A DNA stretch of 64,000 nt, taken from the NCBI RefSeq assembly GCF_963678635.1, contig NC_087069.1:5441472-5505471 (forward strand), read 5' to 3'. Source of the stretch: Symsagittifera roscoffensis (lineage: Eukaryota; Xenacoelomorpha; Acoela; Convolutidae). The notes beneath the pieces were generated by a model that ran no database searches, was not told the DNA's origin, and saw only the letters and a list, made by a program, of their open reading frames with translations. Position numbers and translations under genes: made by a program. This document shows positions 42,543 through 53,780 of this stretch, piece after piece. The stretch's first letter is position 1. Each line of letters begins with the position of its first letter.

Positions 42543-43384
42543 TCGCGACCCAAATTAGGTATGTTGCAACTGTTGCGACACAAATTAGGTATGTTGCGGC
42601 TTTGCGCTACCTAAAGAAGGTATGTTGCGACCCTTGCGACTCGAAATGGGTATGTTGCTACCTTGTGCGACCGAACTATTTGCGCGACTTTGCGCGACCC
42701 TGAGCAGATATAATGCGACTTCGTGCGTTCGAAAAAAGATATGATGCGATCATTGCGACTTAAAATGGGTATGTTGCGACTTTGTGCGACCTGAGTTTTT
42801 TGAATCTTTACGCGACTTTGCGCGACTCAAAATAGATATGCTGCGACTTCGTTCGACCGAGGAAGAACATTTCAACCAAGTTCGACCGAGGACAAAACAT
42901 TTCGACCAAGTTCGACCAAGGAAAAAAGTCTTAAGTTGCGACTTTGCACTATCCAAATTAGCTATGAAGAGCTTTGTGCGACCCATTATATCTATGTTGC
43001 GACTGTGTGCGACCCAAAGTAGCCGTTTTGCAACTCTGCGTGACCCAAAGTGGATATGCTGCGACCCGAATTAGGTATGATGCGACTTTGTTTGATCCAA
43101 ATTAGGTATGTTGCAACCATTGCGACTCAAAATGGGTATATGTTACTTTTCGCGACAGAAGAAATTTTATGCGACTTTGCGCTACCCAAAGAAGTTATGT
43201 CGCGGCTTTGCGCGACACAAATAAGGTATGTTGCGAATATTGCGACTCAAATTGGGTATGTTGCAACCTTGTGCGACCGAATCATTTGCGCGACTTTGCG
43301 CGAACCAAAACAGATCTAATGCGACTTTTTGCGTTCCAAAAATAGATATGTTGCGACTATTGCGACTCAAAATGGGTATGTGAC

Positions 43385-43670
43385 TCAATTTACGAGGCCA
43401 ATCTATGGATTTTGTGAATTTTAGGCGGATTCCGCAACAGGCAAACTTCAAATTTGTCCCGTAATCCGCAAAATTGCTTTTTTTCTTTGATCTTCACTGT
43501 TGTTTTGGATTCCATGGACAAATAGCTTAAACACTGTATTGCTAAAAATTGCTCCCAAAACAGGAGGTAACTTTGCGAAATCTTCAACAGTGTGTGTGTG
43601 TGGAATACGGAAAAAACTTGGTGAATCCATGAACAAATAATTTTATGTGTGTTCAGTAAACTTAAACTAT
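43385..43670. other. Satellite edge and unassigned sequence
   Basis: The 31-bp array stops at GGGTATGTG. Following sequence contains GCGGATTCCGCAACAGG words, linking it to the GCGGAAT repeats below, and a short TG run (about 43592). No gene was recognised. Confidence 0.4.
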
Positions 43671-43850
43671 GGCGGAATCCGCAACTGTAAATGGAATCAG
43701 CAAACTCGGAGCGGAATCAGCAAAGTGTAAGCGGAATTTGCAAATTGTAAGCGGAATATGCATAATTTTCCGTATTCCAGTTACATTTGCGGAAACTGCA
43801 ACAAGTACCTAAATTTGCTCGTTGCGGAATCCGCAACAAAATCAATGTGC
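43671..43850. repeat. GCGGAATC-GCAA short-period repeat
   Basis: Repeated words of about 18-19 bases such as GTAAGCGGAATCAGCAAA, GCGGAATTTGCAAATT and GCGGAATATGC. TTGCGGAATCCGCAA near 43834 is palindromic apart from its centre base. It continues into dispersed repeat B. Confidence 0.65.
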
Positions 43851-44014
43851 CGACAAAATTTACGCTAGAAGTATTTGTACGCGGAACCCACTGAAACTTT
43901 GTAAGTGGAATCCACTTACTTTTTGGAACATGTTCTAAGACTTGTCTCTGGAATCCAGGAACATACAAACACAAAACTGCGCGACTATACAGTGCACAGT
44001 TTGGCCTCGTAATG
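43840..44014 (+). repeat. Dispersed repeat B, copy 2
   Basis: Matches 33770-33950 in the same orientation, best over TCCAGGAACATACA and ACAGTTTGGCCTCGTAATG. The minus-strand open frame 43717-44070 lies in this repeat and is not treated as a gene. Confidence 0.65.
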
Positions 44015-44029
44015 ACCCAAAAAAGAGTC

Positions 44030-44345
44030 TTGTCATACAATTTTAATGTTCCAAATATCAAAGAAAACATTTTTTTTGCTTGGCGTGTTTTTTTTTCAGT
44101 CAGTTATCCTCAATCGAAGTAATAGTTTTTAACAGGAATAAATTTACACCCCATTGAAAACAGCGGCTCTCCAAAATCAAACTTATAAAGATATTTTGCC
44201 TCCTAGCTATTTTGCAAAGTTTTGAGTATTTAAAAATTGCCGATTCGGTCATGATGTTGACTATTTTATGTGCGCTTTGAAGAATTTATCCATAATTGTG
44301 AAAGTATAACGCCAATTATTTTTTAATTAGAAGTACGTGATAGCG
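44030..44345 (+). repeat. Dispersed repeat C, copy 1
   Basis: Shares, in order, TCAGTCAGTTAT, a TTTATAAAGAT block, GCGCTTTGAAGA, TTTATCC.TAAT.GTGAAAG and CGC/CCAATT with 45985-46295, at moderate identity over about 310 bases. Confidence 0.65.
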
Positions 44346-45612
44346 ACTTTTAAAAAAAACTTGTACAGCAGCTCTTGATAATGAAAAAAGCGAGACTATG
44401 AACTGATCCAAACCAACGTGTTTTTCCAATTTACCTCAGCTCCTCAGCTTCAAATTATCAGAATCCGAAAAAAAAGTTTGAAAAAGTTTTGTCGTTATTG
44501 TTTCGATAAGTGTTGTTCCAAGTAACCTGCCCAAAACAAAAGAATTCTACAATAATGAGCAGCCAAAACCAAAACTTTAATTATATTTTGTTTGAAAGAA
44601 CGGCTTTGAAGTTGTTTTTATTTGGAATGCGCCGTGGGCAAATAAGAGTTGATTCTAGTCAACAACAACAGCAACAGCAAGCTTGACTGCCTTACGCAGT
44701 ACAAAAATTAAGCAAACCAATGAAGCAGTAAAATTAAACATTGACTTTATCGTTTCATTTTTACAATACCAGCCAACAACTGAAGCAATGTTTTCTGTTC
44801 TCACCAGGAAAAATCAACGGATAAAACGTATAAAAATGAGATAAATTACAAAACAAAAAACTATCATGAACTTAACAAAAAAACCAACAAGTGGTTTCTA
44901 TCAAAAGTCAGTCTCTCTTCAAGCTGAGATATTGAATTTTAATAAATATTACACACGATAAATAAAGAGAAACAGCATGCAAAAAACAAACAAAACATAT
45001 GAATTGTGTGATTTAACTCATTGACTTCACTCAGTTTGGCAAGTTTTAACGAAAAAAAAAAGAGAAAAAAACTCAAGCTAAGAAAAATTGAATTTATGAA
45101 GTTAAGTTAAACTCATTTTTTTAAATTTCATTTCAGGAAGTGAATTTGACACTTTCAAAACGAAACGGTTAATCTTAAAACTTTAATCATATAACGATGT
45201 GATCTCTATCTATCCTCCCTTTTAGCAAAAGGGGCGGAAAGATTCGTTGCTAAGTACAAAAATTTCCATACTCGTATCCCTTAAATCCATTCTTTATGGG
45301 GGATTCGTTACTAAATACCAGGGGGTGATAGATCTCGACCATGATAATTTTTGAAGAGTCGAAAAATTTATTCCGTCTGAATTTTTTCTCAACCTACGAT
45401 ATACAAAAAGAAAGTCAAGTTAACCGTCTTACTCCTGTTAAACAATAACGTATCAACTTTAAAAAAATCTACCACCGATAAAACCTGAACCAATATACAG
45501 CATCAGAAAATTTTATCTCATTCATTTTTACTTATTCTTAACCCTTGTTCCAATTCTTAACTTGTAACTTTCGAAGTAAAAGAGCTGAAATACCGTCTTC
45601 TCATTTTAACAG
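44346..45612. other. Unassigned AT-rich region
   Basis: No gene could be supported. A CAA/CAG run (CAACAACAACAGCAACAGCA) lies near 44660. Around 45215-45330 there is a slightly more GC-rich stretch with GGGGCGGAAAGATTCG and GGGGGATTCGTTACTAAATA words that partly repeat each other. Confidence 0.4.
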
Positions 45613-45739
45613 TGTTAGTTTTATGGTCAACAGGGGTTCAAACTTTTTTGACCTCAGCCGAGAACATGTTTGCGAGTCTGAAGCCTACCCCCCTCTTGAA
45701 TAGTTCAAACTGCCGTGGTTCCAAGTTACCCATGTACCA
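45613..45739 (+). other. Possible internal exon, unrecognised
   Basis: A stretch of higher GC bounded by a good acceptor (CATTTTAACAG) and donor (ACCAG|GTGACA) and open in one frame throughout (STGVQTFLTSAENMFASLKP...). The minus strand is also largely open (TWYMGNLEPRQFELFKRGVG), so strand is uncertain. No domain was recognised and no partner exon found. Confidence 0.25.
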
Positions 45740-45984
45740 GGTGACAAACACTAAAACGCAAAATAATTCTCTCGAGACCAACATTGAAGCTTTTTTGACC
45801 ATTGAAGCTGTTGTGGTATATTAAAAACAAAGTTAAAATAATAGATAAATTTTTGAGTGTTTAATGAAACTTTCGACGAGAAATCCCATCTTGGAAAACA
45901 ATACAATTTGTTGCGGTAATTGCATTTAAAGAGCAACTTTTTTATCAATATATTCAACGTTTTGTGAGGACCACCCATACAAAA

Positions 45985-46295
45985 AATACTTGTCATATAA
46001 TTTTATTGTTCAAACAATAAGAGAAAACGTAATTTTTATGCTTGGTGTGGTTTTATATTCAGTCAGTTATGATCGATCAAAGTAGGATTTTCTTACGGAA
46101 AAAAATACACAAAACTGAAAAAATCGACTCCCAGAAATGAAATTTATAAAGATTTTTTATCTCCGAGCAATTTTTGCAATTTGTAGTATTTGTAAACTGA
46201 AAATCGGCAATCCTCTGGACTAATTTTTGCGCGCTTTGAAGATTTTATCCTTAATCGTGAAAGCTTAACGCGAATTGTTTTACGTGCAACTTATC
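45985..46295 (+). repeat. Dispersed repeat C, copy 2
   Basis: Same-orientation relative of 44030-44345, about 1.95 kb away, with moderate divergence. Confidence 0.65.
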
Positions 46296-46614
46296 CCACA
46301 AACAAAACTGATCAAATTCAGGCTAGCTTATCGGCCGTACCAAGTCCGTACGTTTCAATTTTTCATGTTTGCTACTGATTAGTGGAATTGATCAAAAATG
46401 ATTATAATTCCATGCCGTAAACATTTTATAACAAAGACTTTTTCCAACCAAGCAATAAGTCCTAAATACCCCAAATTTGTTTAAGTCAGGTTGATCAACA
46501 TTTTTATCTTTTTTACAAAGTGATGTTTCTTTTGCTTGTCTAAGGGCAAAAAACTTAGATCTAGTTTCAGGCTGCAAACTTTTTGTCTGACCAAACAGGC
46601 AGTTTCCCCAAAAA

Positions 46615-46690
46615 GTTGAATTTTATGTATGGAAAGATGCTAGGCATACAATTCAACCATTTGGGAAAGTTTTAGTCATACGATTACCAG
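46615..46690. repeat. TATGAAAAA/CATACA-type repeat fragment
   Basis: TGTATGGAAAGATGCTAGGC followed by ATACAATTCAACC resembles units at 13460-13690 and 47455-47610. Confidence 0.4.
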
Positions 46691-46713
46691 TACCAAAGCT
46701 CCAAGATCAAATC

Positions 46714-46790
46714 AGACCTGACAACCGAATAATCTGACAACCGAATAATCAGACCTGACAACCGAATAATCAGACGAATAATCAGATTAT
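46714..46790. repeat. GACAACCGAATAATCAGACCT short tandem repeat
   Basis: About three to four imperfect units of 14-21 bases built from GACAACCGAATAATC and AGACCT. Confidence 0.8.
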
Positions 46791-47454
46791 ATTATATCTG
46801 AACCTAGGTGATCCAAGACTTATCAAATCTGAAATTAAAATGCTAAAATTGCCAGGAACATGTAGCAAATGCTTTTAATTGTTCAGATACTGTTGAGACC
46901 TGCTCGTACATGAAAAATTAGGCGTACATTTCTAAAAGTATATTCCTAAAATTCTATTAGGAACAAACTGAACAAAAGTACTAGATAAAGCCTTTCTCCT
47001 GCCATAAAATGCATAAATAATTGAAAAACTTATGTTTTACGTTATCTTGACAAACGTTAGCATAAACCAATATGGTTTCCCATAAACAGTTCGCAATAAA
47101 TTGAATATCAAACTTTATCAAATGCTTCGCTGTTTTTTGTTAACCATTTCTCGTTTCAATACAAAAAAAAACATGGACTACTCACATTGTAAACATTCTG
47201 AACAATTGAAAACTCAAATTTGAAAAAAAATCATCTTTGAAAATTATTGCCAAAATTTAAAAGTTTGATACTTTTGATAAAATATTTGTGTTAGACAAAA
47301 TTAGGATAGTTCAGGACGTCTCCAAGGCAAGTTTATGCGAGACGGTCAAAACACTGTAAGCTCTACGTTTGATTAGCCAAGGTTTTTGTCATTTTTGTTC
47401 GGTTACGAGCACCGCAAAAAAATTGAGCACTTGAAAGAAAAAAAGCAATATTTT
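46791..47454. other. Unassigned AT-rich region
   Basis: No gene, structured repeat or regulatory feature could be supported. Confidence 0.4.
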
Positions 47455-47610
47455 TGGTTAATGAAAAATTGCTAGCCATACAATTTCCATATATGAAAAA
47501 TCACTAATCCTAGACCTTGAAGTTTTTACTACTAATGAATATGCATAAAAGGTGTATGATTAGCATTTTTCTATATATGAAAGATTTATGACTAGCTTTT
47601 TGGTCAACAC
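47455..47610. repeat. TATGAAAAA/CATACA palindromic repeat, second cluster
   Basis: Direct and inverted copies of GAAAAATTGCTAGCCATACA and GTATGATTAGCATTTTTC types, ending with TTTTTGGTCAACACGGG, comparable with the end TCTGTCAACCCCGG at about 13680. Probably the same short-element family. Confidence 0.5.
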
Positions 47611-47844
47611 GGGTCAATTTTGAAACGGTGTTTTTAAGCAGATATTATTTGTTTTTCTACATTTCGCATAAATAATTCGCAATAATTTCACGCTTAATCA
47701 CACGGCAAAATAAAATAAAACATTAAACCTTAACAATTTTTTAACTGTTTCTTTATGAAGTTTTCTCGTTTCAAGACAAAAACGACACGCACTAATCCAA
47801 TTTAAAACTTTCTCTTTTTTCAACCAGTATTATTTATACTGGAT

Positions 47845-48279
47845 TTATCTGATTTTGTACGATAATTTTTTTTCATTCTTTATCTTTTTTTTCAGATTTT
47901 TCTTCTGCATTACCATGAGTTTAATTAAATGTCCGAATATACAGTAGCAGAAAACATCATTTTGAAGTTTCGAAGGTTTAAATACGGTTGGATGCGAGAA
48001 CAAATGCAAATGTTTATCAATGGACAAAAAAATTTTGCAGATGAAAAAGGTTTCATCAACTGAAAAACTAATGCCCATTAGTTTCTGGATTAGTACCAAG
48101 GTTGATTTTTCGATCAGAAAAAGTGATGTTTCTAAACAAATACACTTCAAAGAGAAAAATTTCAATCGTTTTTCATCTGATTTGTTTTTCGTAAGTTCAT
48201 AAAATTTTTTGTGTATTCTCAAAGATATACAACTGTTGGAATTTTTCAGCGGAAGTTTCAATATTCTTACCAGCTTCAA
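47845..48279 (-). CDS. Unrecognised open frame, 144 codons
   Basis: The longest open frame in this AT-rich stretch. It is Lys/Phe/Leu/Ile-rich with a very basic C-terminus (MQKKNLKKKIKNEKKL). I see no domain, signal peptide or clear membrane segment, and the opposite strand is partly open too (48020-48202). A frame of this length can arise by chance in a 64-kb AT-rich window. It could be part of an exon, but nothing supports a function. Confidence 0.15.
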   Translation of the reverse strand: MKLVRILKLPLKNSNSCISLRIHKKFYELTKNKSDEKRLKFFSLKCICLETSLFLIEKSTLVLIQKLMGISFSVDETFFICKIFLSIDKHLHLFSHPTVFKPSKLQNDVFCYCIFGHLIKLMVMQKKNLKKKIKNEKKLSYKIR

Positions 48280-50264
48280 TATTTTACACGTTATGTAACT
48301 TTTCCCCCAATTTTTGAAAATTGGTCACTTTACAAAAACATTTGCGCAAACTAGTGCAACTGAATGAAAGCGAATCATGAGTTGTTATCATTAGATTTTC
48401 ATCAACGAAAACTTACCTGCTGAGGTGCCTAATTTATTCTTGATAAAAACGAGTCAAATTTTACAATAGAGGTATCCTAGAGCGACCTTGTTCGGTTTTG
48501 ATTCTGATTTGTCCTTAATAAATTTCGAACTGAAAAGGCAAAACTTCAACGAATACTAACCACTTGTAGAAAAACTCGTTTCGAAGTTGAGGTATCATTG
48601 TGAATGGCGCCTGTTTCTGGAAGTTGATTATTTATCGGGATGAAGTGCAATTTGAAGTATAATTCCGACAATTTTCAAATGTTTACTCGGACTAATTTTT
48701 CTTTCATTTTGCTCCGGTTCATACTTGAACTCGATTTGTAATGACCTTTGGCTGACTTGAACTTCTGGAACCAAAAGATAGCGATAAAACGTTTTTGCCA
48801 CCCAGTTATTAGTCGCTATCAAAATTTTGGGGCAGGATGTACAACTTTAAGTTACGTTCGTAATAAAAGTTGTCATGAAAACCTGACAATTTCGCTGTTT
48901 TGAAATTCATACAACAGCAGCACAATCGCTAAGGCTGACGAATTTAAAAAATTAAAAATTAATCAAAGAAGTAATTAATAGAGGACGCTCAATGAAACAG
49001 AAAACAACTGAAAGCGTTGCTCTCAGCGTAGTTTGAAAAATTGAACATCAAACAAGAAACTTTATATATTCAAATAAATTGCGAAGCTCAAACATTTATT
49101 GTGTAAAAAAAATTAGCGACTACAAGAGAAATATACATTTCCAATACCAACTTAATCAGAAATAATAGTTCTCATTGACCAGGGTTGAGAAGATAATCTG
49201 ATTTGTAAAGTTGAATTTGACTTGGCAGGTTGAAAAAAAACCCTAATTTGAAAACTTATTAAAAAAAAGATCATGCTTCAAATTTGTGCTGCATTTTTGC
49301 GGAGTTAATTTGTGCTGCATTTTTGCAATGATATCATAATACAACAAATTTGCAGTCTATGATACCTTATCAGTCTAAGGTAAACTAGGACACCTTTAAG
49401 AAGCATGGGGTTCCAATTGTGTCGAGAAACGGTCGATGCACCACCTGTGTTGGAAATGTTCTGCCGCCTTCTGAATTGTCGAATTATTTATAAACGGTTA
49501 TGAGCTCTCTGACTGAGTGAAAATTTTTGTGAAAAAAGTTACGTAGACACCACGAAGCAAAAAAATGTAAAATTAAAGAAAGATGGTTGAATTGGCAGTC
49601 TGAGAAGAAAAATGCGGATGTCATATTTGATTTTAGACAAAATAAACAGCTAAGATAGTACTCCATGCGTCAACATGGTATTCAAGTTTTGTTTTATTGG
49701 TCCTAAAATCTCCCAACCATGTCATTTCTAAAATAATGCTAAGACGCATCGTAATTCACAAATAAATAAATGAGAAGCTGAAAAAAACTAGTACATACTT
49801 GAAGAAATGAGACGTTGTTTGAACAAGCACTTTATTCCACTGAGAAGCTCGATCAATAAATAAAACAGTAGACTAAATAACTTAGTAAAATAGACCAGCG
49901 TGGGATGTTTAAGGTTCCCATCTGTTTCTTTACCAAACAACAACTTTTATGGTATCATGCTGAAACATTTGACTGAAAAAATAAAAAACCACTTGGTTGT
50001 TTTTTAAGTTTATATGAAAACTAGGAAGTGAAAGTAAGCGTCTCTTGCTAATCCTCCAGGAATCAGACAAAGTAAACTTTTCTCAAATGAGTGTTTTCAT
50101 AAGCAAGATTTTGGTTGCTTTTTTTCTTTACCAGCGAAATAAATAACTAGAGTTTTTGGATAAAAACGACTTGTTCTTGACCAATTTTGATTTCGAAAAA
50201 CAATAACTTATACCCAAAACTTGTAACAAAATAGCCAGAATAACATTTCCTGGTTTTCTTGCAC
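48280..50264. other. Unassigned AT-rich region
   Basis: No gene recognised. The minus-strand frame 48628-48822 (64 codons, e.g. LLVPEVQVSQRSLQIEFKYE) has a mildly protein-like composition but no known motif. Confidence 0.4.
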
Positions 50265-50390
50265 AACAATTAGTTAAGTTGAGGGGAATTAAAGATTGCC
50301 AAAAAGGCCCATTTTTGACAATTAACGCCCGATATGTTTCGCGCTATTAGCGCGTAAGCGGTGATTTAATCCGTATTAAAAACTGTTCCA
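50265..50390 (+). repeat. Dispersed repeat A, copy 5
   Basis: Contains TTAAAGATTGCC, GACAATTAACGCCCGATATG, TTTCGCGCTATTAGCGCGTA and GATTTAATCCGT, the same core as copies 2-4, more than 30 kb away from them. Confidence 0.65.
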
Positions 50391-52089
50391 AATTGTGAAG
50401 GAAGCTTATTTGTCATAATTGATTGGTTACCAGAAACGAAATTTATCTTTTATCACTTTAAATGGCGCGTGGGTGGATGATTGTTCCAAAAATCCTAAAT
50501 TTAAAAAAAAATGCATATTTTTTTTACATTTAATGATTCATGTCGTTACTGCTCCATGGACCTTAAAAGACACTCGAACCCTTTTGAGTTTCGCCCTAAC
50601 AGGAGCAGTGTTGTTCAGTTTTTTTGCCTGATAATCTGCAGAAAAGCTGTTCTTCTGATGAATGTTGAAAGGTTCGCATCTATTCTCTTTGAACAGCAGT
50701 TCACATGACCTTTAAGTGAAATCCTAGAAAAAACACATCTGATATACACCTTTCCAAGATTCAATTAGGTTGCTGGCACAGTTACTCGAGTTTTGGAACG
50801 GTATATATTTTTGATAAAGCTTTAAAAAATTCTGTACAGTGATAAGCAGAAAGGTTAGTCATTACAATTTTATTTGGAACAAACAATGATAGAAACGAGC
50901 TAGAACAACAATTGTTTCTAAAAAATGATAGGATTTTTTTTGAGTACTAGACATTGTGTGTAGCAAAGGTAATTTATTGGCTAAAAATTTGCTGTTATCA
51001 TTCATTTCTAGTTATTGGTATAATGTTCAAACATCAAAAATCCTATTACAAAGCGATTTGCAGTATTTTAGGGTACAACTTTGTAATTTTTTGCTTTTGG
51101 ATTACAGAGTCTTCTTTGGCAGTAATAGACACGAAATAAATTAGATTAAAAAAACGTTTTACAAGATCCTATTATCCTACCGTTTTCATGGTTTTCTTAT
51201 TTTTCTCAGCAGAGAAAGTTCGTCATCTAGAAATGTAACAAGAAATGCTTAAAACTTTGCAACCATTGTGAGCAGTTTACCAAAGACGAATTAATTGGTT
51301 ATTATCGTAGTATCAGTACACTTGCAGACAAAATTAGGCGCAAATTTAGGTTTTTACTCTCTAAAAGGCCTGTTTTCCATGTCCATTTGGACGTCATTCA
51401 CTTCAAATTTAAGTTGATTTTTTTTCATGTAGAGCAAAAGCAATTGGTCGAAACCACCCTCGATCGAACTATCAAAGTTTAGTTTCAATTATTTATCATT
51501 GTATAATTTGTCTGAAAAAGACAGATCTCCTTATATGCGCTAAATTTTGCTTCGTAGTGAAATTTTTCGTCGAAAAAACGGAGTAAAAAAGTCATTCATG
51601 CGACGTGAAACATTCTCAGCAAGAGTAAAAATAATCAGTGTGAAAACTTAATTAAAATTAACTGGTTTTTTAATTTTTTCACGCAATTGAAAAATTAGTG
51701 CAGATGAGAAAGTTTGGCTTATTCAGACCCGAATTTCAATGGCGAGATTTTGAAACTAAAAGTTGATAGCTTGTTAGAGGGTAGCTTTGATCTTTTATGT
51801 TGTTTTACGTGAACGTTTAGCTGAAAAATATAGTGAATATCCAAAATTGAAAAAGAAAACAGCAATTTTAAAGAACCAAAATCTAAGTTTGGGCTCAATT
51901 TAAGTATAAATGATCAAAATTTCTTTGTTTTTTCCAAAGTACTTTTGATTCTTTGAAGCATTCTTTGATGAGTTTGTTGGATAGTTTCAACGAGGTAAAC
52001 TGAACAGCATAAATTCTACTTTGTTCATAAAAACTGCTATAAAAAATTTGATTTTTTTTCAAATAAAGCATATGCCCTTAAATATCAAT
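50391..52089. other. Unassigned AT-rich region
   Basis: No gene could be supported; short overlapping frames near 50419-50708 and 50954-51144 lack known motifs. Confidence 0.4.
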
Positions 52090-53780
52090 TGCCTAATAGT
52101 CTGAGTGTTTCATTTATGCAAGTCAGAAAAGTAATAGATCCTTTTATACCAAAAAAAATTAGACTGACCTGGTACCCTTAAATTGAATTGCATAGCTTGA
52201 GAACTACTATTCAAATACTGATTTTTCGACCAAAGAATTGAACATGAAAGTTGTTTAACATCAAAAACTACGCAAGAAACAAATACATGATTAGAAATTT
52301 GCCTCATCCTACATCATTTGATTCATCATGTTCTTGGTCATTATCTTGTTTCTCTTTAACTGTTAATTTTTTAAGCGTAGAACAAATCATAAAATTTTCT
52401 CAGCCAAGAAAACTATGTAAAAAAGTAACACACCAAAATCAGCCTCATCGAATGTAGTATGACTTATCAAGGTCATTAAAGATCAGTTTTGATCTCAATA
52501 GTTTTTTTGGCGATATGTATGAACATGAAAGTTGCTCAGCATCAAAAACTAAGTGTACAAAGTTTTCCATTGTTCAACATTTGCCTCATTATCTGTAGTC
52601 CGAATCATCAAAGACATGTTATATCATTTTTTTTCTCCATAACTATTGGTTCTTTGCATACGAGCATGATTACAAAAAATGCTCACTATCAAAAACTAAG
52701 TTTAAAAAAATGTGCACTGTCCGAATTTGCCTCATATCTAGTATGGTTAATAAAATTCATGCTACATCAGCTGAAATCTCATTAGCAGATAGTTTTTTAA
52801 CTCAGGTCTGGATATGACATTTGGTCAGTATCAAAAACCAAGTCTAAAAATATATGGATTTTTCAGATTTTGCCGCATCATCTGTAGTATAAATCATCAA
52901 GTTCATATAACCTCGACTTATATCTCAATAAACACTGAAAAAAAATTACAAAGAATTTTGAACAAACTCACTGCTCAAATTTGGCGTCAGCATATATAGT
53001 ATGTTTCATAAGAGTCATGGTACTTCAGCTTTTTATCTCATCAGCTAATACATTGTTGAAAATAGATATGAACATGAAAACTAGATATGAACATGAACAT
53101 GATTGCCCAACATCGAAAACTAAACCTAAAAAGTTTTGTTTTGCGCAACTTTTGCTTCATCATCTATAGTATTAATCATCAGGGTCAAGTTACATTATCC
53201 TTTTTCTCAATAAGTATTGATTTTCTGAACACGGACATGGAGAAAAGTTTAGCTCGCCATTGGCACGTTGCTTGAAAATTTATCCACTGTTTAAGTTCAG
53301 ACTCATCAGATGTAATATGACTCATCAAGGTCATAATAGATCAGTTTATATCTTGATCAGTGTTATTTTTTTTACCAAATGAAAGTTGATCCGCATCACA
53401 AATTCTGTCTAGAAAGTTGTGCATTATTCAAACTTTGCTTCATCAGCTTATGTATGTATCATCAGGCTCATTTTACCTGATCATGTATCCCAAAAAGCAA
53501 TGATTTACTGTACAAGGGCATAAACGCAAAATTTGCTTTCGATCATAAACTATCGTCTCAAACATTTTTACTGTTTATTTTTGCTTCAGCATAATTAGTA
53601 TGATTCATTAAGGTTCATTAAGATCATCTGTTATCTCAAATTTTTAATTTTTGGACAAAAAAAACTAACACAAAAATTCAAGAGCAACAAAAAATATGCT
53701 TTAAGAAAGATCTGCTATCTTTTTAACAGGTTTTGAGCATAGAGACCTAAAAATGAATATTGCTCAATATTTAAAACTTA
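52090..53780. repeat. Degenerate satellite, ~142-bp monomer, about 11-12 units
   Basis: A common order of words recurs: TTTGCCTCATCATCTGTAGT, then ATCATCAAGGTCAT, ATCTCAATAA, GAACATGAAA.TTGCTCA, then ATCAAAAACTAAGT. The TTTGCCTCAT landmark falls near 52091, 52299, 52442, 52580, 52727, 52868, 52980, 53148, 53300, 53433 and 53578, with spacing mostly 135-152 bases. Units are strongly diverged with indels. All short open frames here are repeat artefacts. Confidence 0.85.

Larger units (their letters stand above)
36275..43384. repeat. 7.1-kb minisatellite of a 31-bp unit with higher-order structure
   Basis: The consensus unit starts GGTATGTTGCGAC, continues TTTGCGCGAC and ends CCAAATTA, with a 31-base period; about 229 units. 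Variants replace AAATTAG with AAACAGATA, AAATTTG or CTCAAAATGG. A second monomer class (GGTATGTTTCGACCGTCTCG type, here 'TCGACC') forms blocks of a few hundred bases. At least seven blocks start with TTCCC..TCGAGGTTTGCG, near 36698, 38023, 38663, 39304, 39820, 40461 and 41069. The array is rich in CpG (GCGAC, GCGCGAC) within an AT-rich genome. Because 31 is not a multiple of 3, the unit is read in all three frames in turn. This yields 31-residue pseudo-repeats (RYVATLRDPN..., GMLRLCATQ...) and long open frames on both strands, ended by the unit's own TAG or TAA. These are not taken as genes. Confidence 0.93.

Noticed and set aside
36275-43384. CRISPR array
   Set aside because: Repeats are contiguous with no unique spacers, the monomers grade into each other, and the genome is eukaryotic.
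43717-44070. 117-codon minus-strand frame
   Set aside because: It lies within the GCGGAATC repeat and dispersed repeat B; composition follows the repeat.
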